Positions 23,503-32,550 of a stretch of 64,000 nt of DNA are shown one piece after another (within the stretch, counting starts at the first letter, position 1; each line of letters starts with the position of its first letter). The position numbers and the translations under genes are program-made. Source of the DNA: Pseudopedobacter sp044361595 (GTDB lineage: Bacteria; Bacteroidota; Bacteroidia; Sphingobacteriales; Sphingobacteriaceae); NCBI GenBank assembly GCA_044361595.1, contig JBIKIN010000001.1, positions 240,495 through 304,494 of the forward strand, written 5' to 3'. The notes beneath the pieces were generated by a model. The model saw nothing but the letters and a program-made list of their open reading frames with translations, had not been told where the DNA came from and ran no database searches.

Positions 23503-26328
23503 ATGCGTAAATTTTTATCTTTTAGCCTTTTACTTTTCATCTCTTTAAAGCTTAATGCTCAAAAAAAACCGGTAGATCATTCGGTTTACGATATGTGGCA
23601 AACAGTAAGTAGCGAAAAATTAAGCGATGGAGGAACATTTGTAGGTTATTCTATTACACCACAAGCTGGTGATGCTAATTTCTTTATTAAAAATCTAAAA
23701 ACTAAAACTCAGTTTAATTATCCACGAGTAGAAGCTTTCAGCTTTTCTACAAACGAGAAATATGCTGCCTTTAAAATTAAACCTACTTATGCAGAGGTTA
23801 GGCAAGCAAAAATAAAAAAGAAAAAAGCAGATGATATGCCTAAAGATACTTTAGGTTTAGTTGATTTAAACAGTTCTGTTCTAACAAAAATACCAAGAGT
23901 AAAAACATTTGCTTTCCCAGAAGATGCAAGTAATATTTTTGTTTATCTAGCCGACAAAGAATTACCAGATACCACTAAAAAGAAAAAACCAGCATCAACT
24001 AAAGAAGATTCTGATTACTTTTTTGCTGATGAAACTCCTGCAGCAGCTACAAATAAAGAAGGAACAAATTTGGTTGTTAAAAATTTAGAATCTGGAAAAG
24101 ATTTTATTTTTAAAGGTGTAACAGATTATCAAATCAGTAAAAATGGACTTTACGTTTTATATGTTTCTACAGGCATAAAAAAAGATAGCACTTTAAAAGC
24201 TGGTATTTATGTTTATGATGTTAAAGCAAACAATAGCAAACTGATAAGCACAGGAAAAGGAATTTACAAAAACTTAACTTTTGATGAAAAAGCCTCTCAG
24301 TTAGCTTTTACAGCTAGTAAAAGTGCAGAGAAAGCCCCTATTAAAATCCACGATTTATACTATTACAACTTCAAAACAGATACTGCTACAATCTTAGTTT
24401 CTGCTTCCACATCAGGTATGCCTTCTAAATCGAGCGTAAGCGAAAATGGAAGAGTATATTTTAGTAAAAATAGCAATCGTTTATTTTTTGGAACAGCCCT
24501 ATCTCCTATTGCCAAAGACACAACCATTGTAGATTTTGAAGTTGCCAAACTAGACATCTGGAACTATAAAGACCAAGATTTACAGCCTATGCAATTGACA
24601 AATTTAAGCCGCACCTTAAAGGAAAGCTTTTTAGCGATGGTAGATTTAAAATCTAACAAGTTCTTACAAATTGCTAACGAACAAATGAGTAGTGCAGGCT
24701 TAGCCGATCAAGGGAATGGTGATTACGCTATTTTAAGTGGCGATTATGGTCAAAGAATATCTGTACAATGGGAAGGTTTTTCTAAAAGAAATGCAGCTTT
24801 AATTAACCTTAACACCGGAGAAAAGAAAACAATTAATGATTACGAAAGGGCAAACTATCAAATTTCGCCTAAAGGTAAATTTGTGTATTGGTACAATGAA
24901 AACACAAAAAAATGGATGGTTTACGAAATTGCTAGCAGTAATAAAATAAGTTTAAAGTTGCCAGAAAATATTAAATTTTATGATGAGGAAAACGATGTTC
25001 CCGATGAGCCTAATGCTTATGGCGCTGCCGGTTTTACTATAGACGAAAAGCAATTTTTAATTTATGATAGATATGATATTTGGAGTTTTGATCCGATTTC
25101 AGGAATTGGTAAAAATATTACCAATGGTTTCGGTAGGAAAAACAATATTACATTTAGATATGTGAATTTAAATCTAGAAGAAAGAGGAATTGCTACAAAA
25201 GGAAATATTTTATTAAACGCTTTTAACAATACTACCAAGCAAAATGGTTTTTATCAAAAAGAAATGGGAAAAACCACCGATCCTTCTTTATTGATAATGG
25301 CAAATAATAGTTACTCTCGTCCGCAAAAGGCGAAAAATACTGATGTATTGGTTTACGAGAAAAGTAGTTATGTAGAATCTCCTGATTTATATGTTTCTTC
25401 AAATTTTAAGCAAGAAACTAAACTAACTGTTACAAATCCGCAACAAAAAGATTACAACTGGGGAACGGCCGAACTTTTTAAATGGACTACACCAAAAGGC
25501 TACAAATCTGAAGGAGTTTTATACAAACCAGAAGATTTTGACCCTAGTAAAAAATATCCAATGATTGTTTATTTCTACGAAAAACTATCAGACGGTTTAT
25601 ATGGTTACCAAGCCCCTGCTCCTACTCCATCTCGCTTAAACATTTCTTTTTTTGTGAGTAATGGATATTTAGTTTTTGCACCAGACATTAGCTACGAGGA
25701 TGGTTATCCAGGAAAATCAGCCGAAGAGTTTATCAATTCTGGCGTAGAAGCTTTAAAGAAAAATAACTGGGTAAATGGCGAAAAAATTGGTATTCAAGGA
25801 CAAAGCTGGGGTGGTTACCAAGTGGCTCATTTAATCACGAGAACCAATATGTATGCTGCGGCTTGGGCTGGTGCGCCAGTGGTAAATATGTTCTCGGCTT
25901 ATGGCGGTATTAGATGGGGAAGCGGCATGAACCGTCAGTTCCAATACGAGAAAACGCAAAGCAGAATTGGAGCAACCATTTGGGAAAAACCAGAACTTTA
26001 TATAGAAAACTCGCCTTTATTTAAAATGCCTAATGTGCAAACGCCAGTGGCTATTATGGCTAACGATGCTGATGGCGCTGTGCCTTGGTACCAAGGTATT
26101 GAGATGTTTACCGCTTTACGCAGATTAAATAAGCCCGTTTGGTTATTAGTTTACAATAACGAAGACCACAACTTGGTACAAAGACAAAACAGAAAAGATA
26201 TTTCTATCCGCGAGCAACAATTTTTTGATCACTTTTTAAAAGGTGCACCAGCTCCGGTTTGGATTAAAACTGGCGTTCCCGCAACAGAAAAAGGTAAAAC
26301 TTGGGGTTTTGAATTAACAGAAGAATAA
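23503..26328 (+). CDS. S9-family prolyl oligopeptidase-like serine peptidase, secreted (941 aa)
   Basis: A signal peptide (RKFLSFSLLLFISLKLNAQ) is followed by a long beta-propeller-like region (about 25-640) and a C-terminal alpha/beta-hydrolase domain (about 660-915). The catalytic triad can be placed: S768 in IGIQGQSWGGYQVAH, D857 in IMANDADGAVPWYQG, and H889 in YNNEDHNLVQ. The lead-in WTTPKGYKSEGVLYKPEDF and YPMIVYFYEKLSDGLYGY is typical of the S9 family. It should cut peptides in the periplasm or outside. It has its own promoter region and is ended by a terminator at 26348. Confidence 0.93.
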   Translation: MRKFLSFSLLLFISLKLNAQKKPVDHSVYDMWQTVSSEKLSDGGTFVGYSITPQAGDANFFIKNLKTKTQFNYPRVEAFSFSTNEKYAAFKIKPTYAEVRQAKIKKKKADDMPKDTLGLVDLNSSVLTKIPRVKTFAFPEDASNIFVYLADKELPDTTKKKKPASTKEDSDYFFADETPAAATNKEGTNLVVKNLESGKDFIFKGVTDYQISKNGLYVLYVSTGIKKDSTLKAGIYVYDVKANNSKLISTGKGIYKNLTFDEKASQLAFTASKSAEKAPIKIHDLYYYNFKTDTATILVSASTSGMPSKSSVSENGRVYFSKNSNRLFFGTALSPIAKDTTIVDFEVAKLDIWNYKDQDLQPMQLTNLSRTLKESFLAMVDLKSNKFLQIANEQMSSAGLADQGNGDYAILSGDYGQRISVQWEGFSKRNAALINLNTGEKKTINDYERANYQISPKGKFVYWYNENTKKWMVYEIASSNKISLKLPENIKFYDEENDVPDEPNAYGAAGFTIDEKQFLIYDRYDIWSFDPISGIGKNITNGFGRKNNITFRYVNLNLEERGIATKGNILLNAFNNTTKQNGFYQKEMGKTTDPSLLIMANNSYSRPQKAKNTDVLVYEKSSYVESPDLYVSSNFKQETKLTVTNPQQKDYNWGTAELFKWTTPKGYKSEGVLYKPEDFDPSKKYPMIVYFYEKLSDGLYGYQAPAPTPSRLNISFFVSNGYLVFAPDISYEDGYPGKSAEEFINSGVEALKKNNWVNGEKIGIQGQSWGGYQVAHLITRTNMYAAAWAGAPVVNMFSAYGGIRWGSGMNRQFQYEKTQSRIGATIWEKPELYIENSPLFKMPNVQTPVAIMANDADGAVPWYQGIEMFTALRRLNKPVWLLVYNNEDHNLVQRQNRKDISIREQQFFDHFLKGAPAPVWIKTGVPATEKGKTWGFELTEE

Positions 26329-26347
26329 GATTGTTTTAATTAATTAT

Positions 26348-26386
26348 AAAAGCTGTTTCAGATTAATTTTTGGAACAGCTTTTTTG
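26348..26386 (+). terminator. terminator of the S9 peptidase gene
   Basis: AAAAGCTGTT (26348-26357) pairs with AACAGCT (26374-26380) followed by six T. It starts 20 bp after the peptidase stop codon. Confidence 0.85.
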
Positions 26387-26429
26387 GTTTATTGACTTAT
26401 TAATTAAATTTGATCATCAATATCTAACT

Positions 26430-27230
26430 ATGAAAACTAAAAATATTCTAAAATTTCATTTATTCACAATAGTCTTATTTTGTTCTTCTTGCGCTAGATT
26501 TATTGGCCCTGCAATGACAGGACCAAATAATATCAGTTACTTACCCAGACCGTTTATTGCAGATAGCGCCAAACAAGAAAGTTACGTTACAGGTCAGCTA
26601 TCTTTAAGCAGCACTAAAAACGATTACACCTCGTTTGGATTAGGTTATTTAAATATGAACCATGCTTATGCCAATAAAAATATTAATGCAAGTATTGGTG
26701 TATTTGGTTTTGCTGGGATTGTCAATTTTTCTGATATAAGTAACTTTCAAAAATCTTTATTTGGCTACGGATTAAGAAGTACCATTGGTTTTCATGTTAT
26801 TACAGCAGATAAAAAAGTAAATTTCAGAATATTAAACTGGGAAAATGCTTATTCACAAGAGTTTGGCTCCTACGCTAAATACCGCAATTTAATTCAGAAT
26901 GATAATTTACAAAACCCTACTTATTCTGATAATTTTTATATTTCTACCTTCACAAAGGTTTTCACTACTGGTTTTTCTAGCGAAATCTTAATAAATGAAC
27001 CATTTGATAATAAAGACTTTACATTTGGATTTAGGGGTTTTGTAGGCTTTTCTCCATTACTAGTAAATAGTTTTAAAAATACATCAAATAATAATTATGA
27101 AAATATGTCGGGCTCATTTGTTTTAAACTCTAGTTTGTTTTTTAATATCAAAAAAACAATATTAATTGCCGAAATAGGAATGGGTGACAAATCTTACGGT
27201 GCTAAAATTGGTATAGGTAAAAAATTCTAG
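26430..27230 (+). CDS. lipoprotein with beta-rich body, function unknown (266 aa)
   Basis: I chose ATG 26430 because it gives a lipoprotein signal: KTKNILKFHLFTIVLFCSSC with lipidated Cys near residue 21. An in-frame ATG at 26370 lies inside the terminator of the previous gene and is unlikely. The mature part has alternating hydrophobic and polar strands rich in Asn, Ser, Phe and Tyr (SYVTGQLSLSSTKNDYTSFG, ASIGVFGFAGIVNF, FTFGFRGFVGFSPLL) and ends GDKSYGAKIGIGKKF, which looks like an outer-membrane beta-barrel C-terminus. Similar proteins are found across Bacteroidota without a known function. Confidence 0.75.
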   Translation: MKTKNILKFHLFTIVLFCSSCARFIGPAMTGPNNISYLPRPFIADSAKQESYVTGQLSLSSTKNDYTSFGLGYLNMNHAYANKNINASIGVFGFAGIVNFSDISNFQKSLFGYGLRSTIGFHVITADKKVNFRILNWENAYSQEFGSYAKYRNLIQNDNLQNPTYSDNFYISTFTKVFTTGFSSEILINEPFDNKDFTFGFRGFVGFSPLLVNSFKNTSNNNYENMSGSFVLNSSLFFNIKKTILIAEIGMGDKSYGAKIGIGKKF

Positions 27231-27326
27231 GAAACTAAGATTTACTATCTTTTCTAAGCCATTATGTATTTCATCTTAAAAAAACTCATTTCTTTCAATC
27301 ATTACTTAATTCCAAATTGCTTTTTG

Positions 27327-27334
27327 TAAATTTG
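27327..27334 (+). promoter_or_regulatory. candidate -7 element for the acyl-CoA dehydrogenase gene
   Basis: TAAATTTG matches TAnnTTTG and lies 15 bp before the chosen ATG at 27350, giving a very short leader if used. No convincing -33 TTG at the usual distance is seen. Confidence 0.35.
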
Positions 27335-27349
27335 AATCAAACCAATTTT

Positions 27350-28555
27350 ATGAATTCTACAACTACAGAAAAATCTTTGAAAAAAGATTTATACGAACAG
27401 CCTGATTATTATTTATTAGATGAATTATTAACCGAAGAGCATAAATTAATTAGAAGCACTGCCAGAGAATGGGTAAAAAAAGAGGTGAGTCCTATCATAG
27501 AATCTTACGCTCAAAACGCGGCATTTCCCAAGCATTTAATTAAAGGATTAGGAGAAATTGGCGCATTTGGACCTACAATTCCTACCGAGTACGGCGGAGC
27601 AGGTTTAGATTATATTTCTTACGGTATCATTATGCAAGAATTAGAACGTGGTGATAGCGGCATACGCTCAACGGCTTCTGTTCAAGGTTCTTTGGTAATG
27701 TATCCTATTTATGCTTTTGGGTCAGAAGAGCAACGCAAAAAATACCTACCTAAATTAGCTACTGGCGAAATGATGGGCTGTTTTGGTTTAACAGAACCCA
27801 ATCATGGCTCCGACCCTGGAGGTATGACCACCAATATTAAAGATGCTGGTTCTCATTATATCTTAAACGGAGCAAAAATGTGGATTTCTAATTCACCATT
27901 TGCAGATATTGCTGTGGTTTGGGCAAAAGACGAAGAAAGAATTGTGCGTGGCGTAATTGTAGAACGTGGAATGAAAGGCTTCTCCACTCCAGAAACTCAT
28001 AATAAATGGTCGTTAAGAGCATCAGCTACTGGCGAATTGGTTTTTGACAATGTAGAAATCCCAAAAGAAAATATTTTACCAAATATTAAAGGCTTAAAAG
28101 GTCCATTAAGTTGCTTAAATCAAGCCCGCTTTGGAATTGCTTGGGGTTCTTTGGGAGCAGCAATGGATTGTTACGATACCGCCTTGCGTTATACCAAACA
28201 ACGTCAACAATTTGGTAAACCTTTGGCTGGATTTCAGTTACAACAAAAGAAACTAGCCGAAATGATTACCGAAATTACCAAAGGACAACTTTTAGTTTGG
28301 CGATTAGGTGTTTTAAAAAATGAAAACAGAGCTACTCCTGCTCAAATTTCTATGGGGAAAAGAAACTCGGTTGAAACTGCTTTAAATATTGCCAGAGATG
28401 CTCGCCAAATGCTAGGCGGAATGGGAATTACAGGAGAATATCCAATTATGCGCCACATGATGAATTTAGAATCGGTAGTAACTTACGAAGGAACACATGA
28501 TATTCATTTACTAATTACTGGTTTAGATATTACTGGCGAAAACGCTTTCAGTTAA
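27350..28555 (+). CDS. acyl-CoA dehydrogenase, glutaryl-CoA dehydrogenase type (401 aa)
   Basis: The protein has the three-part acyl-CoA dehydrogenase fold. Signature segments are YGGAGLDYISYGIIMQELER, RSTASVQGSLVMYPIYAFGS, GCFGLTEPNHGSDPGGM (FAD-binding), WISNSPFADIAVVWAK, RQQFGKPLAGFQLQQKKLAE and the end TYEGTHDIHLLITGLDITGE. The catalytic base should be Glu380 in YEGTHD. GSDPGGM and RSTASVQGSLVMYPI are closest to glutaryl-CoA dehydrogenase, which makes crotonyl-CoA in lysine and tryptophan breakdown. The start at 27350 is preferred over 27317, whose extra 11 residues overlap the promoter element. The neighbour fmt follows by 6 bp. Confidence 0.88.
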   Translation: MNSTTTEKSLKKDLYEQPDYYLLDELLTEEHKLIRSTAREWVKKEVSPIIESYAQNAAFPKHLIKGLGEIGAFGPTIPTEYGGAGLDYISYGIIMQELERGDSGIRSTASVQGSLVMYPIYAFGSEEQRKKYLPKLATGEMMGCFGLTEPNHGSDPGGMTTNIKDAGSHYILNGAKMWISNSPFADIAVVWAKDEERIVRGVIVERGMKGFSTPETHNKWSLRASATGELVFDNVEIPKENILPNIKGLKGPLSCLNQARFGIAWGSLGAAMDCYDTALRYTKQRQQFGKPLAGFQLQQKKLAEMITEITKGQLLVWRLGVLKNENRATPAQISMGKRNSVETALNIARDARQMLGGMGITGEYPIMRHMMNLESVVTYEGTHDIHLLITGLDITGENAFS

Positions 28556-28561
28556 AAAACA

Positions 28562-29479
28562 ATGAGAATAATATTTATGGGTACACCCGATTTTGCGGTG
28601 GCCTCTTTGGATGCCTTAATCAAAAATGGTTGTGAGGTGGTAGCGGTAATTACAGCACCTGATAAACCTGCAGGCCGTGGACAAAAAATAAACGAGTCAG
28701 CAGTAAAAAAATATGCTTTAGAACAAAATTTAAAAGTTTTACAGCCAGAGAAATTAAAAAACCAAGATTTTTTAGCCGAATTAAAAGCATTAGATGCCGA
28801 TTTACAAGTTGTTGTTGCCTTTAGAATGTTGCCAGAAGTTGTTTGGAATATGCCAAAAAAAGGGACCATCAATCTACACGCTTCCCTTTTACCGCAATAC
28901 CGTGGTGCTGCACCAATTAATTGGGCTATCATCAATGGCGAACAAGAAACTGGTGTTACTACTTTCTTTTTAACTCACGAAATTGATACTGGCGACATTT
29001 TATTTAAAGAAAAAGTTACCATAACTGATGAAATGTCGGCTGGTGATTTACATGACGAATTAATGAATGTAGGCGCTGATTTATTAGTAAAAACTGTAAA
29101 TGCTATTGCTAATAACAACTATGCCGAAACACCACAGCAAAATTTAGACACCAGTAATTTAAAACATGCCCCTAAAATTTTTAAAGAAGATTGTTTAATC
29201 AATTGGCAACAAAATAACGAAGATACGTTTAACAAAATTAGAGGATTAAGCCCCTCTCCTACTGCTTACACTACTTTTTTAGATAAAACTTTAAAAATAT
29301 ATGCTGTTAAAAAAGAAGATGTAAAACCAGAAATTGGCATTGGAGAATTTTTATCTGATGGTAAAACATTTATAAAATTTGCTACAACAGATGGCTACAT
29401 CCACATTCTAGATTTACAATTAGAAGGTAAAAAGAGAATGTTAATTGAAGATTTCTTGCGAGGTGTAAGGTTAGATTAA
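28562..29479 (+). CDS. fmt: methionyl-tRNA formyltransferase
   Basis: Fmt formylates the initiator Met-tRNA with 10-formyltetrahydrofolate. The N-terminal Rossmann-like domain begins MRIIFMGTPDFAVASLDALI and carries AVITAPDKPAGRGQKI; the catalytic part is NLHASLLPQYRGAAPINWAI, with the Asn-His...Asp triad completed by HEIDTGDIL. The C-terminal OB-like domain (from about 205) has INWQQNNEDTFNKIRGLSPS and KTLKIYAVKK. The 305-aa length is normal. It follows the acyl-CoA dehydrogenase gene by 6 bp and may be co-transcribed with it, although the functions are unrelated. Confidence 0.97.
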   Translation: MRIIFMGTPDFAVASLDALIKNGCEVVAVITAPDKPAGRGQKINESAVKKYALEQNLKVLQPEKLKNQDFLAELKALDADLQVVVAFRMLPEVVWNMPKKGTINLHASLLPQYRGAAPINWAIINGEQETGVTTFFLTHEIDTGDILFKEKVTITDEMSAGDLHDELMNVGADLLVKTVNAIANNNYAETPQQNLDTSNLKHAPKIFKEDCLINWQQNNEDTFNKIRGLSPSPTAYTTFLDKTLKIYAVKKEDVKPEIGIGEFLSDGKTFIKFATTDGYIHILDLQLEGKKRMLIEDFLRGVRLD

Positions 29480-29591
29480 TCTTTTCTATACTTATCGTTA
29501 TTAACCACAACCATTTCATTCTATTTTAGAAATTTGAAATTTCTAGTCCGATAAATGCATAAATTATTATCTTGCTGAAAATATCCAATTA

Positions 29592-29876
29592 ATGAACCAC
29601 GGACCAGCAGTTGAACTAGGCGTCGACCATGCTTCTTCAAAAAAAGCAAAATTAGGCGTTCTCTTTTTCTTTATTTATTTCATTTTTTATAGCGGCTTTG
29701 TTATAATAGGCGTAGTTAACTACGAACTATTAAGTCAAGAATTTGCATTCGGACTTAGTCTCGCCATATTTTATGGTATAGGATTGATAATTTTTGCAGT
29801 ATTATTAGGCATTGTTTACAATTTCTTGTGTACACGATATGAAGATGATTTAAATAAGGAGGAAGCTCAATCATGA
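29592..29876 (+). CDS. DUF485 membrane protein (94 aa)
   Basis: Two membrane helices (LGVLFFFIYFIFYSGFVIIG and LAIFYGIGLIIFAVLLGIVY) follow a short polar N-terminus (PAVELGVDHASSKKAK) typical of DUF485 (YjcH-like) proteins, which are regularly encoded just before acetate symporters. The end, YNFLCTRYEDDLNKEEAQS, overlaps the symporter start by 4 bases (ATGA). Co-translation with the symporter suggests it is an accessory subunit, but that role is inference from gene order. Confidence 0.9.
   Translation: MNHGPAVELGVDHASSKKAKLGVLFFFIYFIFYSGFVIIGVVNYELLSQEFAFGLSLAIFYGIGLIIFAVLLGIVYNFLCTRYEDDLNKEEAQS
29856..29862 (+). promoter_or_regulatory. strong Shine-Dalgarno sequence before the symporter start
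   Basis: AAGGAGG lies 10 bases upstream of ATG 29873, inside the last codons of the DUF485 gene. Such perfect ribosome binding sites are rare in Bacteroidota, and this one supports the overlapping ATGA start. Confidence 0.5.
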
Positions 29877-31789
29877 TCTACGAAATTTCTTACATTGCTT
29901 TAGCTTTTTTTATTCTTTTTGTTGGCTTTGTTCTTTGGCTTTCTTTTTATTTTGCTAGAAAAACCAAATCTGCTTCTTCTTATTACGCAGCAGGCGGGCA
30001 AATACATTGGGCTGTAAATGGAGTTGCTTTTGCAGGGGATTACCTCTCAGCCGCTTCATTTTTAGGAATTTGCGGAATGATTGCTACCGTAGGTTACGAT
30101 GGCTTTTTATATTCAATAGGCTTTTTAGCAGGCTGGATAGTAGCCTTATTCTTAATTGCCGAACCACTTAAAAGATTAGGGAAATATACATTTACAGATG
30201 CGCTTAACTCCACTTTTAAATCTAGAGCCATCACTCTTACTGCTGCCATCAGCACATTAATAGTTTCTATATTCTATTTAATTCCACAAATGGTTGGAGC
30301 CGGAGATTTAGTTACTCCACTTTTAGGATTTCCGCACTGGGTAGGTGTTGTATTGGTTGGTGTTGTAGTTATTGGAATTGTGGCCAGTGCAGGGATGACT
30401 TCTACTACCTATGTTCAGTTCATCAAAGGCGGTTTGTTAATTGTACTTTCTACCATTTTAACAGTTTACATCCTTAAAAATGGTTTTACACTAAACCCTG
30501 ACCATAAAAACCAACCATACCATAATTTTATGAGTATTAGTCCTGTTGTGGAGAATGGAAAAGTAATTGAAGCCGATGATTGGCAAGTCATTTCTCAACA
30601 AGAAATCAAAGAAAAAACATACGTCAAACTAAAGAAAAACAATGTAGAAAGATGGTTTTCTTTAACAGAAAAAGAAGGAAACTATGATTTAAAAGAAGCA
30701 CTTTCTATTGTTGAAGATAAAAGTGGGAATAAGCTTTATAATGGTGAGCCCAAGGAAAACAAGAAGTTTTACCAAGTAGGCAACATGAACAAAATTATTA
30801 AGGATGGTAAGGAAGTAGAAAAAACTGGACCTGTTGGGCCTGCTGAATATCTATCTATTATTGAGAAGAGCGAATTGGTTCGTTTCGCAAAAGTGAGCTT
30901 AAAAGATGGAAATGATGATGTAACCCTTTATGTGCAAAATATCACCCAAGGTAAAAACTTTATGCTGCCTGGCTTAAAATATAATATTGGGAAAGGATCT
31001 AGCTTGTGGAGTAAAATGGATTTTATTTCCTTAATGCTAGCATTATTCTTAGGAACAGCCTCATTACCACACATCTTAATAAGATATTATACCGTAAAAT
31101 CTCAGCGTGATGCCAGAAAATCGACTATTTTGGCTATTGCCGCAATTGGTGCTTTTTATGTATTAACCTTATTTATGGGTTTAGGAGCAGCTGTTAATGG
31201 TGTGTTGGATGTAGAATCAAGTAATATGGCGGCTCCTCTTTTGGCAAAAGCTTTTGGGGTTATATTATTCTCTATCATTTCGGCAGTAGCATTTGCCACT
31301 ATTTTAGGTACCGTTGCTGGTTTAATCATTGCATCATCTGGCGCTATCGCTCATGATTTAATGGAGAATTACTTCAAAATAAATTTAGATGATGATAAAA
31401 AAGTAAAAGCGGGTAAAATAGCAGCAGTTTCTGTAGGTGCATTTGCAATTATTCTGGGGATTATTTTTAAAGGAATGAATGTTTCTTTCTTGGTAGGATG
31501 GGCATTTTCTGTAGCAGCATCGGCTAATTTACCAGCTATTCTATTCCTTTTATTTTGGAAAAAAACTACAGCAAATGGTATTGCAAGTTCTATAGTTGTG
31601 GGCGTAGTTTCGTCATTGGCTATCATTTTAACCTCGCCTACCATGTGGGAGCGTTATGGTTTAGACCCACTAACCGCTATGCATAAATTAGATAATCCGG
31701 CAATTATTTCTTTCCCAATAGCTATTCTTACGGTTTGGATAGTTTCTGCTTTAGGCAAAAAGAAAGAGGAAAAATTGGTGGTAGCTTAA
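29873..31789 (+). CDS. actP: sodium/solute symporter, ActP-like acetate permease (638 aa)
   Basis: The protein belongs to the sodium:solute symporter family. It begins with a periplasmic N-terminus and TM1, then KTKSASSYYAAGGQIHWAVN and GDYLSAASFLGICGMIA, followed by about 13 membrane segments in all. The order (DUF485 before it, overlapping) and sequence fit ActP. It is about 90 residues longer than the E. coli type: a hydrophilic insert of about 170 residues (from about 205 to 375, for instance DDWQVISQQEIKEKTYVKLK and GPVGPAEYLSIIEKSEL) separates TM6 from TM7 and should face one side of the membrane. The C-terminus is a short Lys/Glu tail. The transported acid is inferred from the family. 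Confidence 0.88.
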   Translation: MIYEISYIALAFFILFVGFVLWLSFYFARKTKSASSYYAAGGQIHWAVNGVAFAGDYLSAASFLGICGMIATVGYDGFLYSIGFLAGWIVALFLIAEPLKRLGKYTFTDALNSTFKSRAITLTAAISTLIVSIFYLIPQMVGAGDLVTPLLGFPHWVGVVLVGVVVIGIVASAGMTSTTYVQFIKGGLLIVLSTILTVYILKNGFTLNPDHKNQPYHNFMSISPVVENGKVIEADDWQVISQQEIKEKTYVKLKKNNVERWFSLTEKEGNYDLKEALSIVEDKSGNKLYNGEPKENKKFYQVGNMNKIIKDGKEVEKTGPVGPAEYLSIIEKSELVRFAKVSLKDGNDDVTLYVQNITQGKNFMLPGLKYNIGKGSSLWSKMDFISLMLALFLGTASLPHILIRYYTVKSQRDARKSTILAIAAIGAFYVLTLFMGLGAAVNGVLDVESSNMAAPLLAKAFGVILFSIISAVAFATILGTVAGLIIASSGAIAHDLMENYFKINLDDDKKVKAGKIAAVSVGAFAIILGIIFKGMNVSFLVGWAFSVAASANLPAILFLLFWKKTTANGIASSIVVGVVSSLAIILTSPTMWERYGLDPLTAMHKLDNPAIISFPIAILTVWIVSALGKKKEEKLVVA

Positions 31790-31894
31790 TTCCTAAATTA
31801 TTATAATTGAAAAGGATGATCATGGATTAGTGAACATCCTTTTTGTTTTAAATCTTAAGATTAAATAATTATTAACCCAAATTACGCAATAGAG

Positions 31895-32470
31895 ATTGTC
31901 ACAAAGCAAAACACAATTCCACCAAAATCTATTTACATATTTGTAATGATTAAAATTTTAGTCACTTTTTTTTAGTTTTTGTTGTTTAAAGGCCTTCAAG
32001 AGTGCTTAACAATTTTTCTGCGAAAATTAACCAAAACCCTAGTGAAGCAAACACATGAAAGACCTTGAATATAAAGTTAGTCACTTTTTTTCCGCAAAAA
32101 AGTAACCAAAAAACTCTCCGCTACGTTTATCGCTACAAAGCAAGTGCTCAATGTACTGTTTTCGTTACCGCGATAAACAAGGCGGAATTATCGCTAAACG
32201 GTTGTTTGTACTTTTGCTAGGTGGGTTATCTTGCAGAGCAACTCAATAGGACGGCCTAGCAGATGTAAGAAGCAGAAAGCCATGATTATTCCCTATAAAA
32301 ACATTGCTTAACTCGCTACCAAGGATGAATGTAGCCTTTGGGTAAAGGCTTGCGGATTGGAGGCCTCATTCATCTGCTATTAGAATAATCGTGAGCTTTA
32401 TGCAATTACAGATGCAAGCCTTGATCTTTTGGTTCATTTTGCATCAAGGCAAAAGAACATATCATGATTG
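31895..32470 (+). repeat. long dispersed structured repeat, family A, copy 2
   Basis: This is the second copy of the repeat at 3107-3570, in the same orientation. The left end ATTGTCACAAAGCAAAAC (31895) matches copy 1, but about 160 bp of extra sequence follow, containing a decayed piece of the element (31960-32040). The main body runs from GTCACTTTTTTTCCGC (32080) to GCAAAAGAACATAT. Stems: GTTTATCGC/GCGATAAAC (32125/32170), AAAGC+CATGATTATTC with GAATAATCGTG+GCTTT (32276-32291/32383-32399), GATGAATG/CATTCATC (32324/32367). Like copy 1 it lies between convergent genes. I see no gene in 31790-32550. Confidence 0.85.
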
Positions 32471-32550
32471 AAAAAACGCAGAGGTCGCTAAGGAGAGATT
32501 TTACTTGAATCTAATGCGTAATTTAGGATTAAATATGACAGTTAATTTAT

